This document shows, one piece after another, positions 1-5,345 of a DNA stretch of 5,352 nucleotides. The stretch lies in the NCBI GenBank assembly GCA_023416895.1, contig JAEZGQ010000250.1, positions 1-5,352 on the forward strand, read 5' to 3'. The notes under the pieces are model-generated. The model had not been told where the DNA came from. It saw nothing but the letters and a program-made list of their open reading frames with translations, and ran no database searches. How positions within the stretch are numbered: the stretch's first letter is position 1; each line of letters begins with the position of its first letter. This stretch comes from Bacillota bacterium. GTDB taxonomy: Bacteria > Bacillota > Clostridia > Christensenellales > CAG-138. Position numbers and translations under genes: made by a program.

Positions 1-706
1 CGTTTTCCTCCATGGCGGCGTACTTTTTCGCCATATGAAGGTTGTTTTCGTAGCAAAGGTCGGGGTCGATGAACAGCGAGTTTATAACGTTGTGCTTGCG
101 GTTTGAAACATCGCCGGTGGCTGCCCACGTTTTTTCGGGCAGGCTGCGCTTTTTGGGTTCGCGCCACTCGACGGGCTCCATCATTTGGCCGATCATGCCG
201 TCGGCAAGGATCATTACGGGATTTCTGTATTGGTCGGCGATGTCAAACGCCTCCTGCGTAAAGTCCACCGCTTCCTGAATGGTCGCGGGGGCAAGCACGA
301 GGGTGCGGTAATCGCCGTTGCCGCCGCCGCGCGTCGCCTGATAATAATCCCCCTGCGCGGGCTGGATGGTGCCAAGCCCCGGGCCGCCGCGCATGACGTT
401 GACGATCACCGAGGGAAGCTCAGCTCCCGCAAGGTAGCTGATGCCTTCCTGTTTAAGGCTGATGCCCGGCGACGAGGACGAGGTCATAACGCGCGCGCCG
501 CAGCCCGCCGCGCCGTACACCATGTTGATGGCCGCCACTTCGGACTCGGCCTGCACAAAGCTGCCGCCCACCTGCGGCAGGCGCATCGCCATATATTCGG
601 GGATTTCATTTTGCGGCGTAATGGGGTAGCCGAAGAAAAACCGGCAGCCCGCCTTGATCGCCGCCTCCGCTATGGCTTCGTTGCCCTTCCACAATTCCTT
701 TTGCAT
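1..706 (-). CDS. vorB: 2-oxoacid:ferredoxin oxidoreductase, VorB-type alpha subunit (3' end cut by window edge)
   Basis: This is the thiamine-diphosphate-dependent family that oxidatively decarboxylates 2-oxoacids to acyl-CoA and passes electrons to ferredoxin in the cytoplasm. I translated 235 residues with no break; the usual length is about 350, so roughly the last third is off the left edge. Visible family motifs are GNEAIAEAAIKAG (8-20), GYPITPQNEIPEY (26-38), ESEVAAINMVYGAAG (54-68), MTSSSSPGISLKQEG (74-88) and MRGGPGLGTIQPAQGDYYQA (105-124). The ATG is set by GGAGG at 712-716, five bases away, and lies 11 bases after the ferredoxin gene. The VorB reading (branched-chain oxoacids) rather than KorA (2-oxoglutarate) rests on overall resemblance to VorB sequences and on the ptb-buk context. 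Substrate specificity is inference. The TPP-binding beta and gamma subunits are expected just beyond position 1. Confidence 0.93.
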   Translation of the reverse strand, partial: MQKELWKGNEAIAEAAIKAGCRFFFGYPITPQNEIPEYMAMRLPQVGGSFVQAESEVAAINMVYGAAGCGARVMTSSSSPGISLKQEGISYLAGAELPSVIVNVMRGGPGLGTIQPAQGDYYQATRGGGNGDYRTLVLAPATIQEAVDFTQEAFDIADQYRNPVMILADGMIGQMMEPVEWREPKKRSLPEKTWAATGDVSNRKHNVINSLFIDPDLCYENNLHMAKKYAAMEEN

Positions 707-717
707 ACTGGCCTCCG

Positions 718-930
718 TTAAACTTTTTCCACGGTGATCACGGAATCCGGGCACATGCGCGCGCAGTTGCCGCACGCAATGCACAGAGCCATGTCGCTGA
801 CCGTGGAGGGGTGATAACCCTTGCTGTTGGTGGCGCTCATATCGATCACCACGATTTTTTTGGGACATACGGCGGTGCAAAGCTCACAGCCCTTACACCG
901 TTCGCGGTCGAATGTTACTTTTCCGGCCAT
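718..930 (-). CDS. Small 2x[4Fe-4S] ferredoxin, delta-type subunit of the 2-oxoacid oxidoreductase
   Basis: A 70-residue bacterial-type ferredoxin with two complete four-cysteine motifs: C12-x2-C15-x2-C18-x3-C22-P and C50-x2-C53-x2-C56-x3-C60-P. Each should hold one [4Fe-4S] cluster. There is no signal peptide or membrane segment, so it is cytoplasmic. It sits 11 bases before vorB and 47 bases after the P-loop gene, and its ATG follows GGAGG (936-940) by five bases. In oxoacid oxidoreductases of this type (VOR, KOR, POR) a small two-cluster delta subunit carries electrons from the TPP site to soluble ferredoxin, and the position next to vorB supports that role. A free-standing ferredoxin is less likely. 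The family assignment is certain from the cysteines; subunit status is inferred from context. Confidence 0.92.
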   Translation of the reverse strand: MAGKVTFDRERCKGCELCTAVCPKKIVVIDMSATNSKGYHPSTVSDMALCIACGNCARMCPDSVITVEKV

Positions 931-977
931 AGTTGCCTCCTGAACACAAACTAAGGGGTTTTGTTAAAAAGGGAATG

Positions 978-1646
978 TTATTCCCAAGGTTTTTTCATGT
1001 AAAGCGTAAGCGGGAAAGGCTCGCCCGCAAGCTTGCCTTCAAGCGCATTCGACAGTCGCCCGTCGAATGCGTTAAACAAAAGAGGAAGCCCCATTTCCCC
1101 CGCCACCTCCAGCGATAGCGCGTTGCCGCGAAGCACATCCTCGGCGGTCGTTTCGCCGCAAAGGTGGGTGTTGTTCACAAGCCCCGTCACCTTAAGCCCC
1201 GAGGAAGCCTCGATGCCCTTTAAGTAGTGGATGGCGGAGGCGGCGTCCTTGGTGAGACCGCGGTTGAAGTTGAGCACCATGTAAAGCGCGTAGTTTTTGG
1301 TTTGAAGGTGCGGCGCAAAGCGCGCGAGCACGCGCGCGCCCACAGGGTCGCCCCCTACGTCGATCACACCGGCAAGCGCTTCGTCCTCAAAAATGCTCAA
1401 AACCTGCGCGGGGATGGCGGGAAGGTCCGCGTTCCCCATGCGTGCGGGCGAGGCGATCAGCTCCACGCCGTGTTCCTTTAAAAGCGCCTCCCGCTCGCGC
1501 GAGCGAAAGTATGGGTTTACAATGTCGAGGTCGGAAAGCGCCACGCGCGGAAAGCGCTCCTTTAAACGCAGGGCGAAATTGACGGCAAACTCCGTTTTGC
1601 CGCTGCCGTAATGCCCCGTGATGATGAAAATGCGCTGTTCTTGCAT
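978..1646 (-). CDS. P-loop NTPase of the MinD/ParA/CobQ-like superfamily, function unknown
   Basis: A 222-residue soluble protein. Residues 11-19 form a Walker A loop, GHYGSGKTE. SDLDIVNPYFRSRE (38-51) looks like the switch I region, VIDVGGD (94-100) supplies Walker B Asp96, and VNNTH (157-161) fits the base-recognition loop of this superfamily. The signature lysine of true ParA/MinD deviant Walker A loops (KGGxGKT) is absent; the aligned position is His12. It is therefore not a standard partitioning ATPase, and no partner gene of that kind is nearby. It lies between buk and the ferredoxin gene on the same strand, which suggests a job tied to the oxoacid oxidoreductase, such as cofactor or cluster assembly or coupling to nucleotide state. 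That is inference only. The start is the first ATG, with GGAGG only three bases upstream; no other start is in range. It ends in a basic, Trp-containing tail. Confidence 0.85.
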   Translation of the reverse strand: MQEQRIFIITGHYGSGKTEFAVNFALRLKERFPRVALSDLDIVNPYFRSREREALLKEHGVELIASPARMGNADLPAIPAQVLSIFEDEALAGVIDVGGDPVGARVLARFAPHLQTKNYALYMVLNFNRGLTKDAASAIHYLKGIEASSGLKVTGLVNNTHLCGETTAEDVLRGNALSLEVAGEMGLPLLFNAFDGRLSNALEGKLAGEPFPLTLYMKKPWE

Positions 1647-1667
1647 GTGCCTCCGTGTTTTGCCTAG

Positions 1668-1692
1668 TCAAAAAAGTGGGTCACTTTTCTGA
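1668..1692 (-). other. 11-bp stem-loop in the buk to P-loop gene spacer
   Basis: Read on the minus strand, TCAGAAAAGTG and CACTTTTTTGA pair over 11 positions (one G-U) around a three-base ACC loop. It begins 16 bases after the buk stop codon. The run of six T lies inside the 3' arm rather than after it, so this is a poor intrinsic terminator. It could attenuate read-through, stop 3' exonucleases, or act as a processing point that sets buk and downstream levels apart. Function is inferred; the pairing is seen directly. Confidence 0.5.
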
Positions 1693-1708
1693 GGTTTACG
1701 TTATTGCC

Positions 1709-2788
1709 TCAATACGCGTATTCGTGCGCCTGTTCCTCGCCGCGAAGCACGCGGAGCGCCCCCATAGCGAGCGCGCCAAGCTCATCTTCACCCGGCACCA
1801 CAACAAAGGGCGCGATGAAGGAAACCATTTCCTTGATCCAATCGGTAATGATGGGGTTGTAGGCGATGCCGCCCGTAACGATTACTGCGTCCACCTCGCC
1901 TTTGAGGATAGCCGCTGCCGCGCCGATGTCTTTCCCCACCTGATAGGCCATGCCTTGAAGGATGAGCTTGGCGTACTCGTCTCCCGCTTCGATGCGCGCA
2001 AGAACCTCGCGCATGTCGTTGGTGCCAAGGTAGGCAACAAGCCCGCCGCGAGAGGTGAACTCCTTGCGGATATCCTCATAGGTAGGGTATTTGCCGCTAT
2101 AGCAAAGGCGCATTACCTCGCCCACGGGAAGCCCGCCCGGACGCTCAGCCGAATAGGGGCCGTCGCCGTCGATGGCGTTGTTTACGTCGATCACGCGGCC
2201 TTTTCTATGCGAACCGACGGTAACGCCGCCGCCAAGATGCGCCACGATGAGGTTCATATCCTCATAGCGCTTGCCGAGCGACTTTGCGTAGCCCTTCGCC
2301 ACTGCCTTTTGGTTGAGCGCATGCCACGCAACCGTGCGCGGCATGTCGGGGTATCCCGAAAGGCGCGCAACTTCTTCCATTTCATCGACCACTACGGGGT
2401 CTACGATGTAGGCGGGGCAGCCGTTTTCGTTCGCCAATTCAAACGCAAGGATGCCGCCGAGGTTTACAAGGTGCTTGCCCCATTTGCAGGAAAGAAGGTC
2501 GTCATACATCCGTTGGTTCACGGCGTAGGTGCCGCTCGGGATGGGCTTGATGAGCCCGCCCCTGCCGACCACTGCGTCAAAGTGCGCGGTTTCCAGGCCG
2601 TATTGCTTTAGGGCTGCCTGAACGAGGGGCTTTCTGTAACGGTAATGCTCCTCCACGGTGCGAAGAGGCTTCAACTCCTCCTGCGGATGGCGCAGAATGT
2701 GCGTAAATTCCGGCGTTTCATCGTTGTAAACGGCAAGCTTGGTGGAAGTGGAGCCGATGTTGATAACAAGGATCTTCATAGAAGCCAA
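1709..2788 (-). CDS. buk: Butyrate (branched-chain fatty acid) kinase
   Basis: Catalyses butyryl- or branched acyl-phosphate + ADP to the free acid + ATP, the substrate-level phosphorylation step. It is a cytoplasmic ASKHA-fold kinase of the acetate/butyrate kinase family, and 356-359 residues is the normal length. Seen in the protein: the N-terminal phosphate loop N10-I-G-S-T-S-T-K17, GRGGLIKPIPSGTY (75-88), VAHLGGGVTVG (182-192), the segment 201-220 ending AERPGGLP, and VTGGIAYN (304-311) near the C terminus. Residue 11 is Ile where many Buk proteins have Pro. The start is ambiguous: a TTG at 2788 has GGAGG four bases upstream, while the family-typical MKILVIN start is the ATG at 2779, 13 bases from the same GGAGG. 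It follows ptb by 53 bases, as in many ptb-buk pairs. The acyl chain preference cannot be read from sequence; vorB suggests isobutyryl and isovaleryl forms. Confidence 0.96.
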   Translation of the reverse strand: MASMKILVINIGSTSTKLAVYNDETPEFTHILRHPQEELKPLRTVEEHYRYRKPLVQAALKQYGLETAHFDAVVGRGGLIKPIPSGTYAVNQRMYDDLLSCKWGKHLVNLGGILAFELANENGCPAYIVDPVVVDEMEEVARLSGYPDMPRTVAWHALNQKAVAKGYAKSLGKRYEDMNLIVAHLGGGVTVGSHRKGRVIDVNNAIDGDGPYSAERPGGLPVGEVMRLCYSGKYPTYEDIRKEFTSRGGLVAYLGTNDMREVLARIEAGDEYAKLILQGMAYQVGKDIGAAAAILKGEVDAVIVTGGIAYNPIITDWIKEMVSFIAPFVVVPGEDELGALAMGALRVLRGEEQAHEYAY

Positions 2789-2797
2789 ATTACCTCC
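2777..2797 (-). promoter_or_regulatory. buk ribosome binding site with competing TTG and ATG starts
   Basis: GGAGG occupies 2793-2797. The in-frame TTG (2786-2788) is four bases away, matching the 3-5 base spacing used by most genes in this window. The ATG (2777-2779), which gives the usual family N terminus, is 13 bases away, wider than normal. The TTG start would add three residues (Met-Ala-Ser). The shared Shine-Dalgarno and both starts are seen; which is used is undecided. Confidence 0.6.
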
Positions 2798-2841
2798 GTT
2801 GCATTGTATGAATTCACTTCTTATTGAGGTGCAGAAGGTTT

Positions 2842-3762
2842 TTAAGCGCCGCGGTGCTCCGCCATCAACACCGCAAGGGCAATGGAGTGGAGCTTTGTTT
2901 CGTCGCTGTCCGCACGGGAAGTAACCACAACCGGTGCCTTTGCGCCGACGATCACGCCCGCGTTTTTCGCGCCCGCGAGGAACACAAGCGCCTTGTAAAG
3001 CACGTTGCCCGCCTCGATCTGCGGCATCACGAGAATGTCGGCGTTGCCGGCGAGGGGGTCGGAAATGCCCTTGTGCTTGGCCGCCGCCACGGAAACGGCG
3101 TTGTCGAGCGCGAGGGGGCCTGTAACGCGGCAGCCTGAAAGCTCGCCGTTTTGGTTCATTTCAACAAGCGCCTTCGCATCGAGCGTAGCACTCATTTTTT
3201 CGTTTACCTTTTCCACCGCGCAAACAACCGCCGCTACGGGGTTTTCGTTGCCCAGGGCATGCGCTACCCTTACGGCGTTTTCGATGATGACCTTTTTTAC
3301 TTGCGCGTCGGGCGCAATGTTCATTGCCGCGTCCGTTACATACAAAAGCCGCGAAAAGCCCGGCACGTCAAAAACGGCCGTGTGCGAAAGCGTGCTTGCC
3401 TCGCGCAGGCCGGTTTCCTTGTCGAGCACCGCCTTTAAAATAACCGAGGTATCCACAATGCCTTTCATGACGATGTGCGCGCGGCCCGAGGAAACGAGAG
3501 TGACCGCCGTTTTGCACGCGGCTGCCGGATCTTTTTCGTCAAGAATATCCATGCCGTCAAGCGAGATGGACTTGCTTTTTGCGATTTCGCGAATCAGTGC
3601 CTCGTCCCCCACCAGCACAAACGAGGCAAGCCCAAGCTTCACCGCCTTGGACGCGGCGAGAAGTACCTCTTCATCGTGTGCGGCAGCGACGGCAACAACG
3701 CGTTTGGCATTTTTCGCGCCCGAGAGCGCGCGTTCCACCAACTGTGCAAAGGAATGTATCAT
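2842..3762 (-). CDS. ptb: Phosphate butyryltransferase (phosphotransbutyrylase)
   Basis: Transfers the acyl group from butyryl-CoA or a branched acyl-CoA to phosphate, giving acyl-phosphate for Buk and releasing CoA. It is cytoplasmic, in the phosphate acetyl/butyryltransferase family, and 306 residues is the usual Ptb length. Visible blocks are FVLVGDEALIREIA (48-61), HIVMKGIVDTSVILKAVL (96-113), LSHTAVFDVPGF (125-136), VTDAAMNIAPD (142-152), VTGPLALDNAVS (213-224), and the C-terminal active-site region from ADILVMPQIEAGNVLYKAL (241-259) to the PVVVTSRADS block (277-286). The ATG has GGAG at 3772-3775, nine bases upstream. It is the first gene of the operon, with a leader of about 90 bases behind the promoter at 3859-3887. 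A plain phosphate acetyltransferase is unlikely given the short length and the adjacent buk. Confidence 0.96.
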   Translation of the reverse strand: MIHSFAQLVERALSGAKNAKRVVAVAAAHDEEVLLAASKAVKLGLASFVLVGDEALIREIAKSKSISLDGMDILDEKDPAAACKTAVTLVSSGRAHIVMKGIVDTSVILKAVLDKETGLREASTLSHTAVFDVPGFSRLLYVTDAAMNIAPDAQVKKVIIENAVRVAHALGNENPVAAVVCAVEKVNEKMSATLDAKALVEMNQNGELSGCRVTGPLALDNAVSVAAAKHKGISDPLAGNADILVMPQIEAGNVLYKALVFLAGAKNAGVIVGAKAPVVVTSRADSDETKLHSIALAVLMAEHRGA

Positions 3763-3802
3763 AGCTTTTTACTCCGGAAAAACAGATTGCATAAAGAGAC
3801 GG

Positions 3803-3835
3803 AATGTGCAACAATAAGGAGGGTTGTATGATGTC
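3803..3835. promoter_or_regulatory. Two degenerate regulator-box-like sites in the ptb leader
   Basis: Compared with the perfect repeat GTTGT-N3-ACAAC at 3843-3855, positions 3823-3835 (GTTGTATGATGTC) keep 7 of 10 arm bases, and positions 3803-3815 (AATGTGCAACAAT) also keep 7 of 10, with an intact TGT-N3-ACA core. The three centres are 3809, 3829 and 3849, exactly 20 bases or about two helical turns apart, so bound dimers would lie on one face of the DNA. The matches are seen; binding is inferred and chance similarity is possible. Confidence 0.35.
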
Positions 3836-3929
3836 TATGCCAGTTGTCTTACAACACCATCTTATACGTTTCGCTCCCTCCTGTCAACGCTTCCGCGCGG
3901 TATGCGCGGCATTATATGATATATTTTAA
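3828..3929 (+). CDS. Possible 33-residue small ORF in the divergent region
   Basis: AAGGAGG at 3816-3822 is followed after five bases by ATG ATG and an open frame of 33 codons ending in TAA at 3927-3929. The product would be slightly basic and contains two cysteines; I recognise no family. It would need a plus-strand promoter upstream of about 3810, for which I see only a weak candidate. The frame runs across the ptb operator, the ptb promoter and the regulator's -10 element, so the good ribosome binding site may be coincidence. Treat it as a candidate only. Confidence 0.18.
   Translation: MMSMPVVLQHHLIRFAPSCQRFRAVCAALYDIF
3843..3855. promoter_or_regulatory. Perfect inverted repeat GTTGT-N3-ACAAC, probable operator for the FadR-family regulator
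   Basis: The 13-base palindrome GTTGTCTTACAAC lies just downstream of the ptb -10 element (3859-3864) and spans the predicted start point near 3852, an ideal place for repression. Its core fits TNGTNNNACNA, the kind of box bound by FadR-subfamily GntR regulators such as LldR. The gene for such a regulator begins 133 bases away. The palindrome is seen directly; its assignment to this regulator is inference from family and position. Confidence 0.65.
3859..3887 (-). promoter_or_regulatory. Sigma-A-type promoter of the ptb-buk-vor operon
   Basis: On the minus strand a consensus -35 TTGACA (3882-3887) is followed after 17 bases by TAAGAT (3859-3864). An overlapping TATAAG (3861-3866) would give a 15-base spacer. 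Transcription would start near 3852, leaving a leader of about 90 bases before the ptb ATG at 3762. It is the only strong promoter I see for this operon. Confidence 0.75.
3893..3909. repeat. GC-rich perfect inverted repeat between the divergent promoters
   Basis: CCGCGC (3893-3898) and GCGCGG (3904-3909) are perfect inverted arms around GGTAT. The repeat sits directly upstream of the ptb -35 element and overlaps where a -35 for the regulator gene would fall. No T-run follows, so it is not a terminator. It may be a second protein-binding site or simply a GC-rich hairpin. Confidence 0.45.
3917..3925 (+). promoter_or_regulatory. Extended -10 promoter candidate for the regulator-hydrolase operon
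   Basis: TGATATATT gives TG, one base, then TATATT (3920-3925), an extended -10 element that can work without a good -35; none is visible at 3897-3902. A nearby TATGAT (3915-3920) is an alternative -10. Transcription would start near 3932 and leave a leader of about 55 bases before the ATG at 3988. Confidence 0.45.
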
Positions 3930-3940
3930 GTTGGCGGTTT

Positions 3941-3976
3941 GCCGTTCCTACGGCGGGCACCGCGTACTTTTTACGC
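3941..3976 (+). other. Two small tandem hairpins in the regulator gene leader
   Basis: GCCGT-TCCT-ACGGC (3941-3954) and GCGTA-CTTTT-TACGC (3962-3976) are perfect five-pair stems. The second ends two bases before the GGAG of the ribosome binding site (3979-3982). They could tune translation or be DNA-level binding sites; stems this short also occur by chance. No riboswitch class is recognised. Confidence 0.3.
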
Positions 3977-3987
3977 ACGGAGAAGGT

Positions 3988-4689
3988 ATGGAAAAAGCAC
4001 CCAAAAAGAGCCTTGCGGAGCGCACCGCGGGCAAAATTTTTGACATGATCACAACCGAGCGGCTGTTTTCCGAGGGCGACAAGCTCCCCAACGAAAACGA
4101 GCTTTCGCAAAGCCTCGGCGTGAGCCGCATTACGCTTCGCGAGGCGATTCGCATTCTCGCGGCGCAGGGCGTGCTCGAAGTGCGGCGCGGGCTTGGCACC
4201 TTTATCTCCGAAGGTGCAAGCCTCGGCGGCTTTGGCATTCACAAGCTTGAAAAGCTGCGCATACGCTTGCGCGACCTTTTTGAGGTGCGCCTCATGTTTG
4301 AGCCGCAAACCGCCGCGCTCGCCTGCGCCCGCGGCTCGGATGCGGACATCCTTCATATTGCGGAACTGAGCGCGCAGGTGGAGGAGCTCATTCTTGCTGG
4401 CAAGCCGTGGACGGATACGGACTCGCTGTTTCACACCGCCATTTTATCGGCCGCGCACAACGAATTTATGACGCAGCTCATCCCGCTCATCAACAGCGCC
4501 ATCAAGGACGCATGGCTGTTGTACGGCAGCGACCCGAACCTTGCTGAGTTTACCCTGCGCGACAACCGCCTGATCGTTGAAATGCTCAAAAATCGCGACG
4601 TCGTAGGCGTACGGCACGCGGTTTCCATTCACATTCGCCATACCATCCACGCGCTGGAGCTCGATTTGGGCAAAGGCATTTTGGAGTAA
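3988..4689 (+). CDS. GntR-family transcriptional regulator, FadR subfamily (FCD domain)
   Basis: A 233-residue DNA-binding regulator. The N-terminal winged helix-turn-helix spans about 8-74: LPNENELSQSLGVSRITLRE (33-52), then the wing RRGLGTFIS (66-74). Arg47 and Arg51 match DNA-contacting arginines of E. coli FadR. The C-terminal all-helical FCD ligand domain spans about 90-222, with EVRLMFEP (99-106) and a D145-x3-H149 metal-ligand pair. His215 matches the last FCD ligand, but the position 22 residues before it, normally His (EHRAI), is Asn193. I chose the ATG at 3988 because GGAG (3979-3982) lies five bases upstream and the protein then starts like its family; the frame is open further upstream, but that part lies over promoter DNA. 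It probably represses the divergent ptb operon through 3843-3855. The effector is unknown; an organic acid or acyl compound is plausible. Confidence 0.93.
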   Translation: MEKAPKKSLAERTAGKIFDMITTERLFSEGDKLPNENELSQSLGVSRITLREAIRILAAQGVLEVRRGLGTFISEGASLGGFGIHKLEKLRIRLRDLFEVRLMFEPQTAALACARGSDADILHIAELSAQVEELILAGKPWTDTDSLFHTAILSAAHNEFMTQLIPLINSAIKDAWLLYGSDPNLAEFTLRDNRLIVEMLKNRDVVGVRHAVSIHIRHTIHALELDLGKGILE

Positions 4690-4700
4690 CGGGAGGAATT

Positions 4701-5345
4701 ATGCAAACACAACGCATCGGCACAAGGAGCGTACTGCTTTCACACGAAGGGCTCGACTGGGGGCTTCATTTGCAGCTCATTTTCGGCAAGGAGCACAATT
4801 TCTTGATCGACACGGGGCTTGGGCTTGGAAGCGTTTCCTCAGTGAAGGAACTTTTGAAGGATGAAAAAAAGCCCCTTGTGGTAGTGAACACGCACCATCA
4901 CTGGGACCATGTTTGGGGCAACGGCTTTTTTGAAGAAAGCCTACTTGTTTCGCACGCGCTCTGCCGCAAACTGCTCGAGGAAACCATGCTTCAGACCTAC
5001 GAAAAGTACAAGCACATCGCGCGCGGAGAAGTGCGGTTTGCCCTGCCCCGCCTTACGTTTGATTCGGCGCTCTTCTTCCCGTCGGACGGCGTGCGGCTTT
5101 TTTACAGCCCCGGCCACACGGAGGACTGCATCAGCGTATTCGACGAGGTAGACGGCATTTTGAACGCGGGTGACAACATCGGCGATACCGACGAGGAGAT
5201 TTTGCCGAACCTCGAATGCGACACAGAGGTTTACCACGACACGCTTGAGGCGTACCGCGCGCTTTCCTTCAAGCTTTGCGTGAGCGGCCACAACCGCCCG
5301 CGCGGGTTTGAGGTGATTCGCGAGATCGAACAGAAACTAAGGTGA
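4701..5345 (+). CDS. Metallo-beta-lactamase-fold hydrolase, substrate unknown
   Basis: A 214-residue cytoplasmic protein with the complete two-metal site of the fold: THHHWDH giving H65-x-H67-x-D69-H70, then SPGHTED with His139, NAGDNIG with bridging Asp158, and VSGHN with His197. It is short, with no signal peptide, unlike secreted beta-lactamases, and is closest in style to glyoxalase II-like and general MBL hydrolases. The ATG follows GGAGG (4692-4696) by four bases, 11 bases after the regulator gene, so the two are probably co-transcribed. Given the pathway next door, a thioester such as an acyl-CoA or a related metabolite is a reasonable guess, but nothing in the sequence proves it. The frame ends in TGA and is full length. 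Confidence 0.9.
   Translation: MQTQRIGTRSVLLSHEGLDWGLHLQLIFGKEHNFLIDTGLGLGSVSSVKELLKDEKKPLVVVNTHHHWDHVWGNGFFEESLLVSHALCRKLLEETMLQTYEKYKHIARGEVRFALPRLTFDSALFFPSDGVRLFYSPGHTEDCISVFDEVDGILNAGDNIGDTDEEILPNLECDTEVYHDTLEAYRALSFKLCVSGHNRPRGFEVIREIEQKLR

Noticed and set aside
185..721. Plus-strand open frame of 178 codons opposite vorB
   Set aside because: It is rich in Arg, Ala and His, as expected from reading a GC-rich gene backwards; the minus strand carries unmistakable VorB motifs throughout.
931..977. Terminator or promoter in the spacer between the P-loop gene and the ferredoxin gene
   Set aside because: Only a weak five-pair stem with a nine-base loop is present, with no T-run after it and no -35/-10 pair; the operon most likely continues through.
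978..1646. Plasmid partition (ParA) or Mrp-type iron-sulfur carrier
   Set aside because: The signature lysine of ParA/MinD/Mrp loops is missing, the Mrp Cys-x-x-Cys motif is absent, and no ParB or origin sequence is nearby.
1655..2611. Long plus-strand open frame of 318 codons opposite buk
   Set aside because: It is the antisense shadow of a clear butyrate kinase gene in GC-rich DNA; it shows no recognisable motif, ribosome binding site or promoter.
2789..2841. Terminator or internal promoter in the ptb-buk spacer
   Set aside because: It contains only the small palindrome TGAATTCA and the buk Shine-Dalgarno; no stem with a U-run and no promoter elements.
3005..3817. Plus-strand open frame of 270 codons opposite ptb
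   Set aside because: It is antisense to ptb with Ser/Thr/Ala-rich low-information composition and runs into the ptb leader; no family features.
3844..3987. N-terminal extension of the regulator to a TTG at 3844
   Set aside because: The extra 48 residues would lie over the operator and promoters, have no ribosome binding site, and are absent from the family; the ATG at 3988 has a good GGAG.
3862..4434. Minus-strand open frame of 190 codons opposite the regulator gene
   Set aside because: It is an antisense shadow; the plus-strand protein has intact HTH and FCD motifs.
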